Shown here: piece by piece, positions 48,451-59,807 of the stretch
How the letters are laid out: every line of letters starts with the position of its first letter
How positions within the stretch are numbered: position 1 is the first letter of the stretch
Origin: Niebla homalea
Taxonomy: Eukaryota > Ascomycota > Lecanoromycetes > Lecanorales > Ramalinaceae
Direction: 5' to 3'
Length of the DNA: 64,000 nucleotides
NCBI GenBank assembly: GCA_019925105.1
Contig: JAHGAU010000005.1
Location: 1,364,001-1,428,000 of the forward strand
The notes under the pieces: generated by a model
The model's database searches: none
What the model was told of the DNA's origin: nothing
Seen by the model: the letters and a program-made list of their open reading frames with translations, nothing else
Made by a program: the position numbers and the translations under genes

Positions 48451-49866
48451 ATGTCTGCATACTCAACAGACAAATTTGAAGACGATATCGCTGAAGGGAC
48501 AAAGCTCTTTTACGACAAAGCTGTCAAAGGCCTGCATGAATGCGAAAAATATGAACTCCGAGCACCGCGATTCCCTTTTCCAGAATTGCAATTCCAAGGT
48601 CTTGCTCATCTCGACAAGACCCTTATGGAATGGGCCAGGAATGACTCCTCTGCAAAGAACCATGGCTACTCCAATTGGCACGCAAAATACCTGGCAGCTT
48701 GCTGCTACTTACTCCACAATCGAAAAGAATCCAACATTCCTACAACGACTCGCACCATTCGTTGTGCAGTTGTCATGATCAACCAGGTGCTATCCAATCT
48801 ACACCGCCACTGGGGAAACAATGCCTTCAGTCTTTGGCCAGCGCTTGCGGGTGAGCCTAGGTCCATCATGTCTTTGACCTCTGCTGATAGACTCCAGTGA
48901 AAAGTTACATCTTGGCATCAGTAGGCCGTCACGCTGAACAAGTGCGAAGGGCAATAGTTCCTCGCGTCACGGACGAGCTGTTGGACGCTCAACATAGACC
49001 AGAACTCTTCGACCACCATTTCAATCCCGTGAAATTGCTGGCGGCTCTGATCGATTCGAGGTAAATACCTTCGGACCAGAAATTGACGCCAACGCATGTC
49101 AAGCTAACGATGATGTTCAGTGAGCAAGAGGTAGCGACTGCTTTATACCTTCCGTACCTGCCTGAGAAAAGCGGTTGGTCATGGGCTGACCTTGGGATGC
49201 ATGGCATCCATGAATATGCTTGCAAACGAAGCAATGGGTTGAAGTGTTCAGTGAGCGAGGACCTGATGCATCCTGGTCTCACGCCGCCAGCGGACACAGA
49301 CCCTTTTGCTATCTCACCACTAGCGGGGGTACATTCTAGGACGGCGTCATCTTTATACCATAGTGACTCCTTTGGCTCACGCTATCTTGATCTCCCTTTC
49401 AATCCAGAGGTCCCACAGTTACCAATCACGACCCGCATGCCATCGGAACTTGTTGCACAAAGTCATCTCGCTGGTCGCGGTCATAATCAGCCTCAACTTT
49501 TAAGGGTCAAGGGCGAACCATCGTCAGCTCACGATATCAAGTATGAAGACCCTGGAGGTAGCACATCACGTGCGCGACACTCGAATGATATGACTTATCT
49601 GGACTCATCCGAGGAATGGTATCCAGAGCGTGCAACTTCTGATGACCTGATGAATCAATATCCGATGAGGAGCAGCAGAGGCTATTCCCAAGCACCTCTA
49701 GGGTCTGATACAGGTGACCTGATAGATTCATGGCCCAGGTAAGTTTCCTCATTCGTCACGATTGAACGCTTCTCTAACCCCGTCTAGTGCGTACCGAAAC
49801 AATAGGGATAGCGATGTTCCATCCTCATCGCGCACGATAGATCCCAGAAACTGGAGACTCCGATAA
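48451..49866 (+). CDS. Unrecognised protein (possible four-exon orphan gene)
   Basis: Model: exons 48451-48850, 48898-49060, 49121-49738, 49788-49866 (419 aa). Each junction is canonical (GTGAGC..CCAG, GTAAAT..TTCAG, GTAAGT..TCTAG) and the three phases agree, which supports a real gene. No domain recognised. The first 200 residues look folded and helical (DDIAEGTKLFYDKAVKGLHE, SNWHAKYLAACCYLLHNR, KSYILASVGRHAEQVRRAIV, VKLLAALIDSSEQEVATALY). A WSWADLGMHGIHEYACKR segment follows, then a Ser/Asp-rich disordered second half. No signal peptide or membrane helix. It lies isolated in a gene-poor zone, so it may be lineage-restricted; that is inference. Confidence 0.7.
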
Positions 49867-50858
49867 GATGGCCTCATGGTATGGCTACTGGCATACTCGT
49901 GATTGTTGCTCTTGCTTGTGCTGATGATCCAATTACGAACTGCCATCCGCAGCAACCAAGAGCAGGTGGTAGCTCGCGCTCAGAACGGCAATGAAGTTGA
50001 TTATATCCATGGGAGGCTCCTCTACCCATTTTCTGACCTGCTCATTGCTCATATTGTATTCTAATAAGATTGGACCCCATGTTTGGAACACATTGATTGC
50101 GACTTCAAAATGCTTTTCAAGCTTTTCAAGACGAAGCAGGTTGCTCTGACCCCTTCACTTAAACGCCAACACAGTCCAGGACGTGTAGCAACAATACAAG
50201 CATTCCAAGCTGCTTGTAGTAAAACAATTGACCTGGAGCAGTCCCAACATCGATCGGACTTACAAAGGCTCCCAAGAAGTAGGCTCGGAGGGTGACTGCA
50301 GGACTTGTCTCTCGCAGAGCGGCGTCAAATCTACGATCTATTGTTGCATACCCTCCGCCTTGTGTTGATCGAAGTACAAGCATAGTCCTGCTAAAGAGAC
50401 ACGGTAACCCGAAGCTTCACACTCTTGGGTGCTTGGAGAAAGCAACACCGTAGCTTCCAGCATGAATCCACGTCCGTAAAGGAATACTCCTATAAGGTTA
50501 TGTGCTTGCTTTGTTGACAGGCCGCTTCTCGAGCACAGGCAGCATTATGGCAGCAGCTCCTTCCTCCTTGAGATAACATAGACTGGTAAAGTGGTGCAGG
50601 AGCCGTTGCTGGGTTTTCTGTCGGCAGAGCATGGGCATTTTGACCACGTCTGCACCGGCCCTTGACAGCTACGTAACATGCTCGAATAGTGTCTTCCTTA
50701 CTCTTTCTGATCCCAATCTTGTCTTCAGCGACGGCAGTATAGTCAGCGGTGATCTTTTCCATAGATTCTGAAATCTAGAGGTATCTTCCCTGTCCTCCGT
50801 GTCCTCCTCAGTATCACATGAAGGCATCATTTCAATATATCTACACCTGATGGCTGGT
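49867..50858. other. Gene-free region
   Basis: About 1 kb downstream of the orphan gene. Short frames only; nothing recognised. Confidence 0.4.
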
Positions 50859-51090
50859 AAAGGTTAGCGCAGGCGCTCCGATGACTAATCAAGGTGGCTT
50901 CACCGCCGGCTAAGCCCCTTCGGGTTAGCTTGCCGCGGTCGCTAACCTTTTTCGGCTAAAGCCAGGGTTATCGCGGCCGCTGTGCCCACACAAAGGCCCG
51001 TTTGTCAGCATCTTACCCGAAGGGGCTTAGGGCCGGGCCCTTTCTCCGCAGCGGCTGAAGCTTGCAGTCCCTCAACGTGTCTGAGGGACT
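50859..51090. repeat. GC-rich island of interleaved inverted repeats
   Basis: An 11-bp perfect pair AAAGGTTAGCG / CGCTAACCTTT (50859-50869 with 50940-50950) interleaves with a 16-bp perfect pair CTAAGCCCCTTCGGGT / ACCCGAAGGGGCTTAG (50910-50925 with 51015-51030). A compact hairpin GGTTAGC / GCTAACC (50923-50929 with 50941-50947) overlaps them. Just downstream is a 9-bp stem AGTCCCTCA / TGAGGGACT (51066-51074 with 51082-51090). The island is visibly more GC-rich than its surroundings. It looks like the end of a mobile element or a structured non-coding locus; identity unknown. Confidence 0.7.
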
Positions 51091-54000
51091 GAGGGACAAT
51101 TGCAAACCAGATCTGCCGTCTCTTATGAATGACATAGTGAAGTGGAAACAAATGAGCAGATGCCCGTTTCTTCGCATGCGGAATCTTGGGATCTTAGAAT
51201 TGTCGAAGTTCGACCAATATCAATAACACAGATCCCAGCCATCAGCTTCCACCTGTCGCCACCTCTCACCACCTCTCACCCTCAAAGTGTCAGACATCAT
51301 TGCCACCTAACCGTGTTCTAGGATAAGATTCCCTACTATAATTAGAGACATTCAATATCACACGAATTTCGAGGCTGCATGATAGACCAATGTGCTTTCG
51401 CTAGCAGATGTGTTGTACATGAAAAGTATCAAGTCCTGTATAATCGACCAGTGAGGTGTGGACGTTCTCAGACTCCCACGATCCCAGTTTTGCCAACCGG
51501 TTCAAGAATTAGGTGAAATGATCAAACCAAATACCTAAGAGTGAAACTGACAGTTGCGTAGTTGGTCCAGTGCTCAACCCCATTGCATACTTGGTGAACG
51601 GGTCAGGTGGAGTGATGTAAAATTGACAGAATCTACCTTGAAGACGCCCTAGATTCTGTATAAGTGCAGTCACATTTTGCGATTTCTGATACCCATCAGG
51701 TACGTACCAAACAAATCCAGGACTATGGAGTATTCAAGGATTAAGAGTTGAGATAATTGGTCCAAGGCTCAGACCAATTAATACACAATTACCGAAACCC
51801 CAGACTGACCCAACTATTGAGCCGAACTCTCACCTTGAACTGGTATCTCTGGAATAATTGGGTCATCGTTGGCAACACTGCTTGATCTATTGCTTCTTCA
51901 TGCCAGCAGGAACGGATTCTGGATTTAATTTGAAAACACCAAAGGCCTTGTCTGGTCTTTTCTTGTCAAGTGGGCGCAATGACCCGGCGATGATGATTGT
52001 CAGACGTACAAACTAGGAAAGTCTATCCTTTGCGGCCATGAGGCTTCCTGAGCTCTATCTCGATCCGTTTCATGTCAATGTATTGGCGTAAGGTTTTTTG
52101 AGCAAGATACGATGCGAGCTGATGCGACGAATCTGGTAGCCTACAGTGTGAATGACTCTGTCTCAATCCTTTAGGCCGATTTCAAGAAGATTACAGGCTA
52201 AAGGAAGGCATCCAGGCTCACGGGTCATTCAACTCTGACAAATGCATGCGGGTTCACCAGTAGACACTGTTCAGCTTCAACACGAGAAGCTTCTCTATGC
52301 AGCTGCACGCCGGTAGGCATTTAAGCTTCATCATTATGTCGATCGCTTAGACGAGACGATGCATTCGACTCGCTTGAGGTGGTCAATTCGTTGAACGCCA
52401 TTGCCAGCACACGCATGCATTCTTCAGCTGCAGGGAATTAACGACTCGAAACCTAAGAGATCGCCGATTAAATCCTGTGCATGCTTTTCTTGGGCTCACT
52501 TCGAAATCTGAATACCACGACAGGGCAAAGACTGAGATCGGCTGATGGCGGCGATGGAAAGCCCTACAGGACCTGTACCGCTTTGCGATGCAAGATTGTC
52601 CTTACAGTAATTACCGTCAAACACTACGTCTGACGGCAAAGTTCGCGTCGCTAATCCCGCTCGGGATGCAGATACGCAATGTCAGCAAAACACCCCGACT
52701 GGGGGTCCCCTAATAGGCTAAACAATCCCCCAACGTGAATGGCAAGATTCATTGCCATTGGCTGGTGAAATGAAGCGCATTGAAAGGCCCACAGATCGAA
52801 GATTGTGTTCAGAGACAGAAGGAGGAGAAGGGTAGCATCTTGCTAATTAATCGAATTCATAAGTATCGCCGGAATCTCAGTCTCAACCGACTTCCGCCTC
52901 CATCATTATACCTAAGACGTCTTCCAATCCCTTGAAGATGTATATCGGTTCTCGGAAGAAGTCGCGGGGTTTCCCGAGGCTGAAGCCGACTAAATCGAAG
53001 TTCATTGGCAGATCGGACGCTCACTAGGAATCCTCATACATCAGAAGCGCCTGGAGCGTGTATCCCGCAGGTCCGCGCTTTTCTTAAATTACATGTTTAG
53101 CAGGCTTCAAATGCGGTCGGACTTTTCTCACCCAATCACAACGTTGATAGCGCCAAGGCAGCCTTGAATTTGCAACCTGAAATAGTGAATCCCACCTGGG
53201 GACCCTACCACCCGGCCACAAGACAGAGTCTCCTTCGCAGATGGATTTCATATCGACCCGACGCAAATTTGGCAGACTCTCTAGCTTTTGTCAGCGGATG
53301 GGCTTGACTGAAACCAGCAGCCGTGCAAATCCAGTCGCAGTTGCAGCCTACGTCAATACTGCCCAATGTCAGAGGTTTGGAATCAATGACTGGGCATCAT
53401 CGAAATTCCTCCTTCCGTGTTGCCATCGGCGGACGTTAGTAGATAGTACTGCTAATGTACCCAAGCCGCATGAAGGATTTTTGATCAAGATCGCTCCCTT
53501 GGAAGTGTGATCGGTTCCCACAATTCCCAGGTCAGATCATCTGGCCTAATTTGTTCCCTTATGCAGCATTCTGAGACATTGCATCGCAACTCAAACCTCA
53601 TGGTGAGAGCGAATGCCTTTCGGCAGATTAGATCGTGAGGACCCCATGCTGTCCATTCATTGGATTTGTATGAGACTCCTAGATGAGAACGGCGAGGAGG
53701 GATACTTCCTAGGCAATCATCGGAATTGCCACCGTTTAGATTGGGCTCCACCGGTCAGCACTCCCAAAATGCCAACTGTGGAACAAGGCGTCTGAAAAGC
53801 TTGCTGGATGACATGGCGTTAAAGGTTGTTGTTGACTCCTCAACATTTGGACCATCATCCAAGGTCGTTGCTAAGCTTTCAAACGAATGCTTCACGAGCC
53901 ATCAAACGTGCTGGAGATGACTCAAAAGAAGCTCTTGCGACGAACCCTGGATCTGGGACTATTGCAGAATGATTGAATTCAATCGTGTGTGCCAGCTTCT

Positions 54001-54131
54001 AGAGATCTTCCATAATTCAATCTCGATCAGATCCACTTTCCAATCCTTGAGGTCAGATGTGACCTCCTGCTGTCCCAGCGCTTTTCAGTGCATTGCCAGC
54101 CACCCAAAACCCGCGACCTCATGTCTGACCA
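51091..54131. other. 3 kb gene-free region
   Basis: Downstream of the inverted-repeat island and of the cold-shock gene's stop. Only frames under 90 codons, no splice-supported chain, no tRNA recognised. A PPxx-free run of ordinary composition. Nothing callable. Confidence 0.4.
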
Positions 54132-54356
54132 TCAGGACTCTGTTTTCACCTCATCGGCCTGCATGCCCTTCTGACCCTGCACAGCCACAAAAGAAACCTT
54201 CTGTCCTTCCTTCAAGCTTTTGAATCCTGAGGCCTGAATTGCGCGGAAATGTACGAAGAGATCCTCTCCCTGGTCAGGTGTGATGAATCCGAATCCCTTC
54301 TCATCGTTGAACCACTTGACTTTGCCGGTCTGGCGGGATCCATCGGTAGAGGCCAT
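54132..54356 (-). CDS. Bacterial-type cold-shock domain protein (CspA-like)
   Basis: Single-stranded nucleic-acid-binding OB-fold protein, presumed RNA chaperone. Intronless coding region, 74 aa, consisting of one cold-shock domain: [15 protein letters not shown] (RNP1 within KGFGFI, about 20-25), [10 protein letters not shown] (RNP2), and the C-terminal [20 protein letters not shown]. Size and sequence are nearly those of bacterial Csp proteins, and stand-alone proteins of this kind are uncommon in fungi. The leader seems to have a 59-bp intron at 54431-54373 (GTAACG, branch ACTAAC, end TTTTAG), so expression is adapted to a eukaryote. An ancient transfer from bacteria is a reasonable inference; family membership is certain. 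Confidence 0.93.
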   Translation of the reverse strand: MASTDGSRQTGKVKWFNDEKGFGFITPDQGEDLFVHFRAIQASGFKSLKEGQKVSFVAVQGQKGMQADEVKTES

Positions 54357-54372
54357 AACAATTTCCAGTTGA

Positions 54373-54431
54373 CTAAAATTGAGGTAAAATGTTAGTGACT
54401 CTTAGGGCGAAAAAAGGACAAAGTGCGTTAC
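54373..54431 (-). other. Probable 5' UTR intron of the cold-shock gene
   Basis: On the minus strand GTAACG starts at 54431, ACTAAC lies near the 3' end and TTTTAG finishes at 54373, 16 bases upstream of the start codon. All three splicing signals are good; no transcript evidence. Confidence 0.6.
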
Positions 54432-54920
54432 CCAAAGAGTGTTGGACGTGTTTCTTTCGGATTCCTTGTCGACCTCAAGTGTAGCCAAATTTAATCGTGA
54501 TTTGACTGGGTGAGTGATTTGTTTGAGGTGTTGATGTGGATGTCTCCGAAATGGACGGGATGAAAGCCCCTTTAAATGCCGATTTCATGTTTCACCTCAA
54601 CGCCATATATTATACGCAGTCCGCTAACAGGTTTCTGGCAGAGCCTCCCTAGGTAACACCCCAACGCAAACTAACCATGAACTAAAGCCTTCCACTTGCA
54701 TTAGGCTCATCCAAAGCCGAAGAGGTCCAAAATGGGCCTCGAAATAGCGTTCCTGGCTTCCTACTGGAAGAAACATGGCAGCTGCAACCCTTTAGTCCCT
54801 GCCCGACATCCACCAAGACAGCCCAACTTAGAGTCAGCGAACGTCGAGAGCAAGTCACTGCGGATGCTCATGAAGATCTCGACACACGTCGATACTGGGA
54901 TCTGCTTCACATATTGCAGG
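54432..54920. promoter_or_regulatory. Upstream region of the cold-shock gene
   Basis: About 490 bp holding the presumed promoter and start of the leader. A 69-codon minus frame (54761-54970) has no support. Nothing else seen. Confidence 0.4.
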
Positions 54921-55381
54921 TCATGAAATGCACAGACTTTGGCGGGAATATAAAAAGACAGCAAAAGCAATCACAACAAGTACCATATGCTCACAAATCG
55001 CACCAAGCAGCACCAGAATCATGCACATCACTTGGGGGATCGCTGCAACCATGCCCGCAAAAGCGGTCCCCCGGGTGGCGCCATCGCCAAAGCTATTGTA
55101 GACATAGAGGTCTAAGCAGAAGTACAACGCTCCCCTTCACACATTGCAAATGGCTAAGCAAGCTGTAGCATTCGATTGGGTTGGGAAATGTGACACATAC
55201 CAATGCATGCCTAGAAGATAGGGAATAACCAATAGACAGGAGTAGGAGGCGTCTAGCCGACATCCGTTGCCCAAATCATCGAACAAGGAACTCCTCGATG
55301 CAGAGAGCACCTACCCGCTGATAAGAATCGGACAAATAGAATTTCTCGTCGACCTCTTGTGACGATAGGCCGACGCGCCAT
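54921..55381 (-). CDS. Tentative small multi-pass membrane protein (110 aa)
   Basis: Proposed exons 55381-55315, 55252-55201, 55134-54921. Introns 55314-55253 (GTAGGT..GCTAG) and 55200-55135 (GTATGT..GAAG) preserve frame. The product starts MARRPIVTRGRREIL, then has hydrophobic runs SCLLVIPYLLGMHWGALYFC, AFAGMVAAIPQVMCMILVLL and EHMVLVVIAFAVFLYS separated by a short loop (VYNSFGDGATRG). Three membrane helices are plausible. I do not recognise the family; the loop pattern faintly resembles MARVEL-type fungal proteins. The splice chain was chosen by me to keep frame, so over-fitting is possible, and the end of the gene (stop at 54921) is uncertain. Confidence 0.33.
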
Positions 55382-57213
55382 GCCGTGGTTGTTTCTTAGA
55401 CAGGGATGCTAGGTTGTATTAACGCGCTGTGTTGCCAGCAGGGGCATGCAAGCTTACCGAACCGGCCTTATGCATGAACATCCAGTCAGGTGCAGACCCA
55501 CTTAGAAGACTATAATTTTACCCGTCCATCTTGTTTCTTCTCGATACTGGAGGATGTGCGAGCTTCTGCCATGATACAACATGCCAAGGCTCAGGGGAAA
55601 GTTGAGGCTGTACTGTCTCTGAAGCTATAAGAGCACTCTAACATCAAAGACGAGCACATGACCGAATTGGATTGTGGAATCACAGTGTCAAAGAAAATGT
55701 TTGTCAAGGGCCTGATCATCACTTTGGTCATATTCGAGCCTCATCCTAGTGCAGGTGTGGGCACCGGAAGGAAGACCCAAATCTCACTTTCCCATCAGCA
55801 CATCTAGCTGCAAGATACTGCCTATTGTTCGTCGTTGCCTTCAATGAGCGAGACAGTTTCTGAAGAGACCCAGCCAGTGATCTGGCTGTAAGTACAAGGC
55901 ACATCCTGTCTATAACTTACCTTTTCGGCTACATAGTAAGCTCCCCCCATTCTCCGCTGCGATCAGCTGCTAATCACAAGAATAGATTAACAGCATAGCC
56001 ACCAGAACACATGTGAAGGCAAGCTGATACGACGCTGTATGCAGAGACGTCAAGCACAGTCAACAAATATAATTAGAACCATACCCACACCAATCACACA
56101 ATTTCCATTCAATGTTACCTACCGGCTGCTACATACATGACCATGTATTTCGAGAATGATTCCAGCCACGAGCATGAAAGAGCACGGGATTCAGGGTACT
56201 CAGCCATAGTCCATGTCACATTGCAGGATCATGATATCTTGCCGAAGATTGATCGTTGATTCCTTGCCGAGTCTAAGGGGGAAATCCGAAAAAATCTGTA
56301 TATTGACGCACACGGCAGCCAGACATATCTCTTGAAATACTCACTATCAGGTGTTCCCTGCCTTGAAGATTGAGGATAGAGCAGCAATAAAGATCTGGAT
56401 CTTTGATCCTCCAGGACAGTGAACCAATGGAGCCTAAGAGACCGGGATATCACGCGCAACAGACCCAATGCAAAGCTCGCCTAGCAAATTGATGCGTTGA
56501 GTGATTTTAAGCATGCTTAATCAATAAAATTCTCGTCTTTAGCTTGCAATTGGACCCAGGATGAAACAGCATTCCTGCCCGTGCCTCCAAGTCATTGATC
56601 GCAAGACTGGCGGAACTTCAAACTCCTAGCGAAACCTGAGCAAAGAAGGCGCGAAGTCTACAAATATCCCCATCTTTTACTGCGCTCTGAACTAAATTCA
56701 TTCTAAATTGAAGTGGCTCCGAGCTAAATAAAAAATTCGACGCTGTGCCGAGAATGTATCTTCGTCAAGCCCAGATAAGCTGGCAAATCACCGACTCTTT
56801 GCCTGCAAGCGCGCTGTATCGAAGTTTCAAGTATTTATAGCCAGGGTAGAAGTCTTGCTTTTTACAATCGCCTCTGAATTGATTGATTGATATTCATGGT
56901 TTACCCCTCGGCTATACTGTCTGGAGATAAGAATGGTGCACTACACTCGTCCGAGACTAGCGCTGTATGCGTAACCTTTCCTCTGCTGGTGCTCGGTCTG
57001 GAAACATTTCACTTCTTCAAGACATTCAAGTCACTCGCACCAGCCCATTTTCCAGCGGAAAAGCGTGCGGACGAGAGCCGTCAGAGCAAGAGGAGTGGGG
57101 CTCGCAGCATTCGTCATGCCGCATAGTAACCACCTACGTTACTCTCCTTGAAGCCTCCGTGCCAGTCAAATCGCAAGCGAGGTTGCTCAGTTTGAAAGTC
57201 AGGATTTCTAAAG
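55382..57213. promoter_or_regulatory. 1.8 kb intergenic region upstream of PAP1
   Basis: Lies between the tentative membrane gene (-) and poly(A) polymerase (+). Short frames only; one small frame 56229-56468 (minus) lacks support. It should hold the PAP1 promoter at its right end. Nothing else recognised. Confidence 0.4.
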
Positions 57214-59270
57214 ATGGCTTCTACTCAGGAGAAGCATTATGGGATCACACCTCCCATTTCCGAGACTATGCCTACGCCGGCCGAACTGGCTGCCAATGAT
57301 GCCCTCATTGCTGAGTTGAAGAAGCAAAACAATTTTGAAGGCGCGGCAGAGACTGAAAGAAGGCATGTGAACGCGGAAGAGAATCAGGAGATCGACAGCT
57401 GACGTATTGCTTGCAGGAGGACGACTTTGCAAAGCATACAGAGAATCACGACAGAATTCGTCAAGGTCGTCAGCAGTATGAAGAATCTACCCCAATCCAC
57501 CGTGGCCGCGGCTGGTGGCAAGATCTTCACCTTTGGAAGCTACAGATTGGGCGTGTATGGGCCTGGCTCCGACATAGATACTCTAGTTGTTGTGCCAAAA
57601 CATGTCACGCGCGAAGACTTCTTCGAGCATTTCCCCTCCATTCTCATGCGAATGGCGCCGCCTGGCGCCATCGAGGAGATGACCCCAGTACCTGATGCCT
57701 ACGTCCCCATCATAAAGTTCGAATTCTCCGGCATCAGTATCGACCTCATCTTCGCCCGTCTTGCTCTCTCATCCGTCGCCTCGTCACTCACGCTGAAAGA
57801 CAGTAGTGTACTTCGTGGCTTGGAAGAGCGGGACATGCGATCACTTAATGGCACTCGAGTCACAGATGAGATCCTTGACCTTGTACCTCAGCAAAAAACC
57901 TTTCGAACGGCCCTCCGAGGCATCAAGCTCTGGGCTCAGAGGCGTGCCATCTATGCCAACGTGATGGGATTTCCAGGGGGCGTTGCTTGGGCGATGATGG
58001 TTGCTCGAGTATGTCAACTGTATCCTCGAGCCACTGGGTCCGTTGTCATCGGCAAATTCTTTCGCATCCTGAGAAAATGGAAGTGGCCGCAGCCCATATT
58101 ACTCAAAAATATTGAAGAAGGTCCGCTTCAAGTACGGGTATGGAATCCGAAGCTCTACAACGGCGACAGGTGGCACCTCATGCCGATAATCACCCCTGCA
58201 TATCCATCAATGTGCGCAACTCATAACATCACCCTATCAACCAAGACAATCATCGAAAGAGAGTGGGATCGCGCTGGGGATATTACCGACAAGATTTACC
58301 TTGGTCAAGCGCAATGGCAGGATCTCTTCTCAAAGCACAGCTTCTTCACCCAGGATTTCAAATACTATCTAAGCATCAACGCAGCAAGCAGGACAAGTGA
58401 TGCCCAACACGTTTGGTCTGGTCTTGTTGAGTCGAAACTTCGCCTGCTTGTACAAAACCTTGAAAATGAGCCTTCGATAGGAGTCGCTCGCCCCTTCAAC
58501 AAAGGCTTCAGCCGGGTCCACAATTGCAAGAATGATGAGGAGATTGACGCTGTAATTTCTGGGAACCTTCAGTATCAGGCTCCGGATGTGAGTACTGAGA
58601 CTACAGATGCTGCCAATGATCCCAAGCAGGCAGCAGCTGCTCAAGGAGACGCCGATGGCATGAAAATGTCGAACGGAGACCTTGAGGGCGATATTGCCAG
58701 CAAGGGAAACATGAACATGTACACTACGACATACTACATCGGCATAGAGCTATCAGCAGGTAAGTCCGTCTCATGGCTCACGTGAAAGAGCAGTCTTAAG
58801 TTCCTTCAGATGGAACCAAGAGACTCGACATCTCACATCAGACGAAGAGCTTCAAAGAGCTCTGTCAGTCATGGCCGAGTTTCAATTCGGAACTCAACGC
58901 TCTCCATATTTCGCATATCCGAAAGTAAGTCTGCTGGTTGCCGCCTGCTCCGTCTCCAGGCTGATTGACCACTTTGCAGTCACGACCTGCCTAGCGACGT
59001 ATTTGGGCCTGGGGAATCTAGGCCTGAGAGACCAAAGAAGAAAGTCACTACCAAGAAGCGCAATCTTGATGCAAGCGGCATAGAGGTATGTTGACAACGA
59101 TGCGCGAACGTTCACAAAATAGCTATCTTTGTGATGTGCAAGCTTGAGCATCCTCAGGTAAGCCCGAAACATATTTGAGGACGCTGACCAGGCCACTCTC
59201 TGTTTAGGAGAATTTGCAGGCCTCCAACGGCTTCAAACGACCGAGATCGAGCGAGCCTATACCATCCTGA
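57214..59270 (+). CDS. PAP1: Nuclear poly(A) polymerase
   Basis: Adds the poly(A) tail to cleaved mRNA 3' ends as part of the cleavage and polyadenylation machinery. Model: exons 57214-57362, 57417-58759, 58810-58924, 58980-59085, 59143-59157, 59208-59270 (596 aa, normal for fungi). N-terminal KHYGITPPISETMPTPAELA; nucleotidyltransferase motif FTFGSYRLGVYGPGSDIDTL with catalytic Asp102, Asp104 and Asp159 (GISIDLIF); central domain FRTALRGIKLWAQRRAIYAN; RNA-binding domain with HLMPIITPAYPSMCATHN and AHPFNKGF-type PFNKGFSRVHNC; basic C-terminus. Intron 1 (57363-57416) must begin GC (AAG|GCATGT) to keep frame and the GAAETERRR alignment; the nearby GT at 57367 breaks frame. The last two introns flank a probable 15-nt exon (LEHPQ). 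Core identification is certain; the C-terminal splicing is less so. Confidence 0.92.
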
Positions 59271-59807
59271 AACAGCCCAGGCAAAGGCCAGAATCCGACG
59301 AAGATTACCAGCGCCACTAATGATAAGTGCTGATGTGTTAAGCTCAGCCTTGCTTGGGTGTGATGACCCACGGCTATTGAAGGTTCCCGACTGATGCGAC
59401 TGTGACTCGATGGAGAGTAGCAATTATAAAGGTTTGATGCAGGCCGTGCTGACCTACAGATTGCCTTGCACATAACACCTCTTACGAATGCCATTGCTCA
59501 AAGCTGGAATCTTGATAACAAGACTTCCGAAACATCGATCTTCCGAACAGCCACTATTTTGTATCCAAGCATACTCGCAAGAGTAGCTTGAGCGAGTTGA
59601 CGACAGCGATCCGTCCCTAGAAGGCGTGGCTACGTGACAGCTTCAACTTTCCTATACGTCTAGGGCCGAAGCTTGTACATCCCGAAGATAATGCACTCTA
59701 TGCCGTAAATAGCTGATATCGTGTCCATAGAACAAATGCATAGTATTGAAATATAGCCGACGAGCTTCATCAACTCATGCAATCGCAGGGCTTTAGGCCA
59801 CCCAATG
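59271..59807. other. Intergenic region between convergent genes
   Basis: 540 bp between the stops of PAP1 (+) and the flavin-reductase-like gene (-). Presumed 3' UTRs; nothing else seen. Confidence 0.45.

Noticed and set aside
54761..54970. 69-codon minus frame next to the tentative membrane gene
   Set aside because: It overlaps the end of the hydrophobic frame out of phase and shows no protein-like features; no good donor links it as a final exon.
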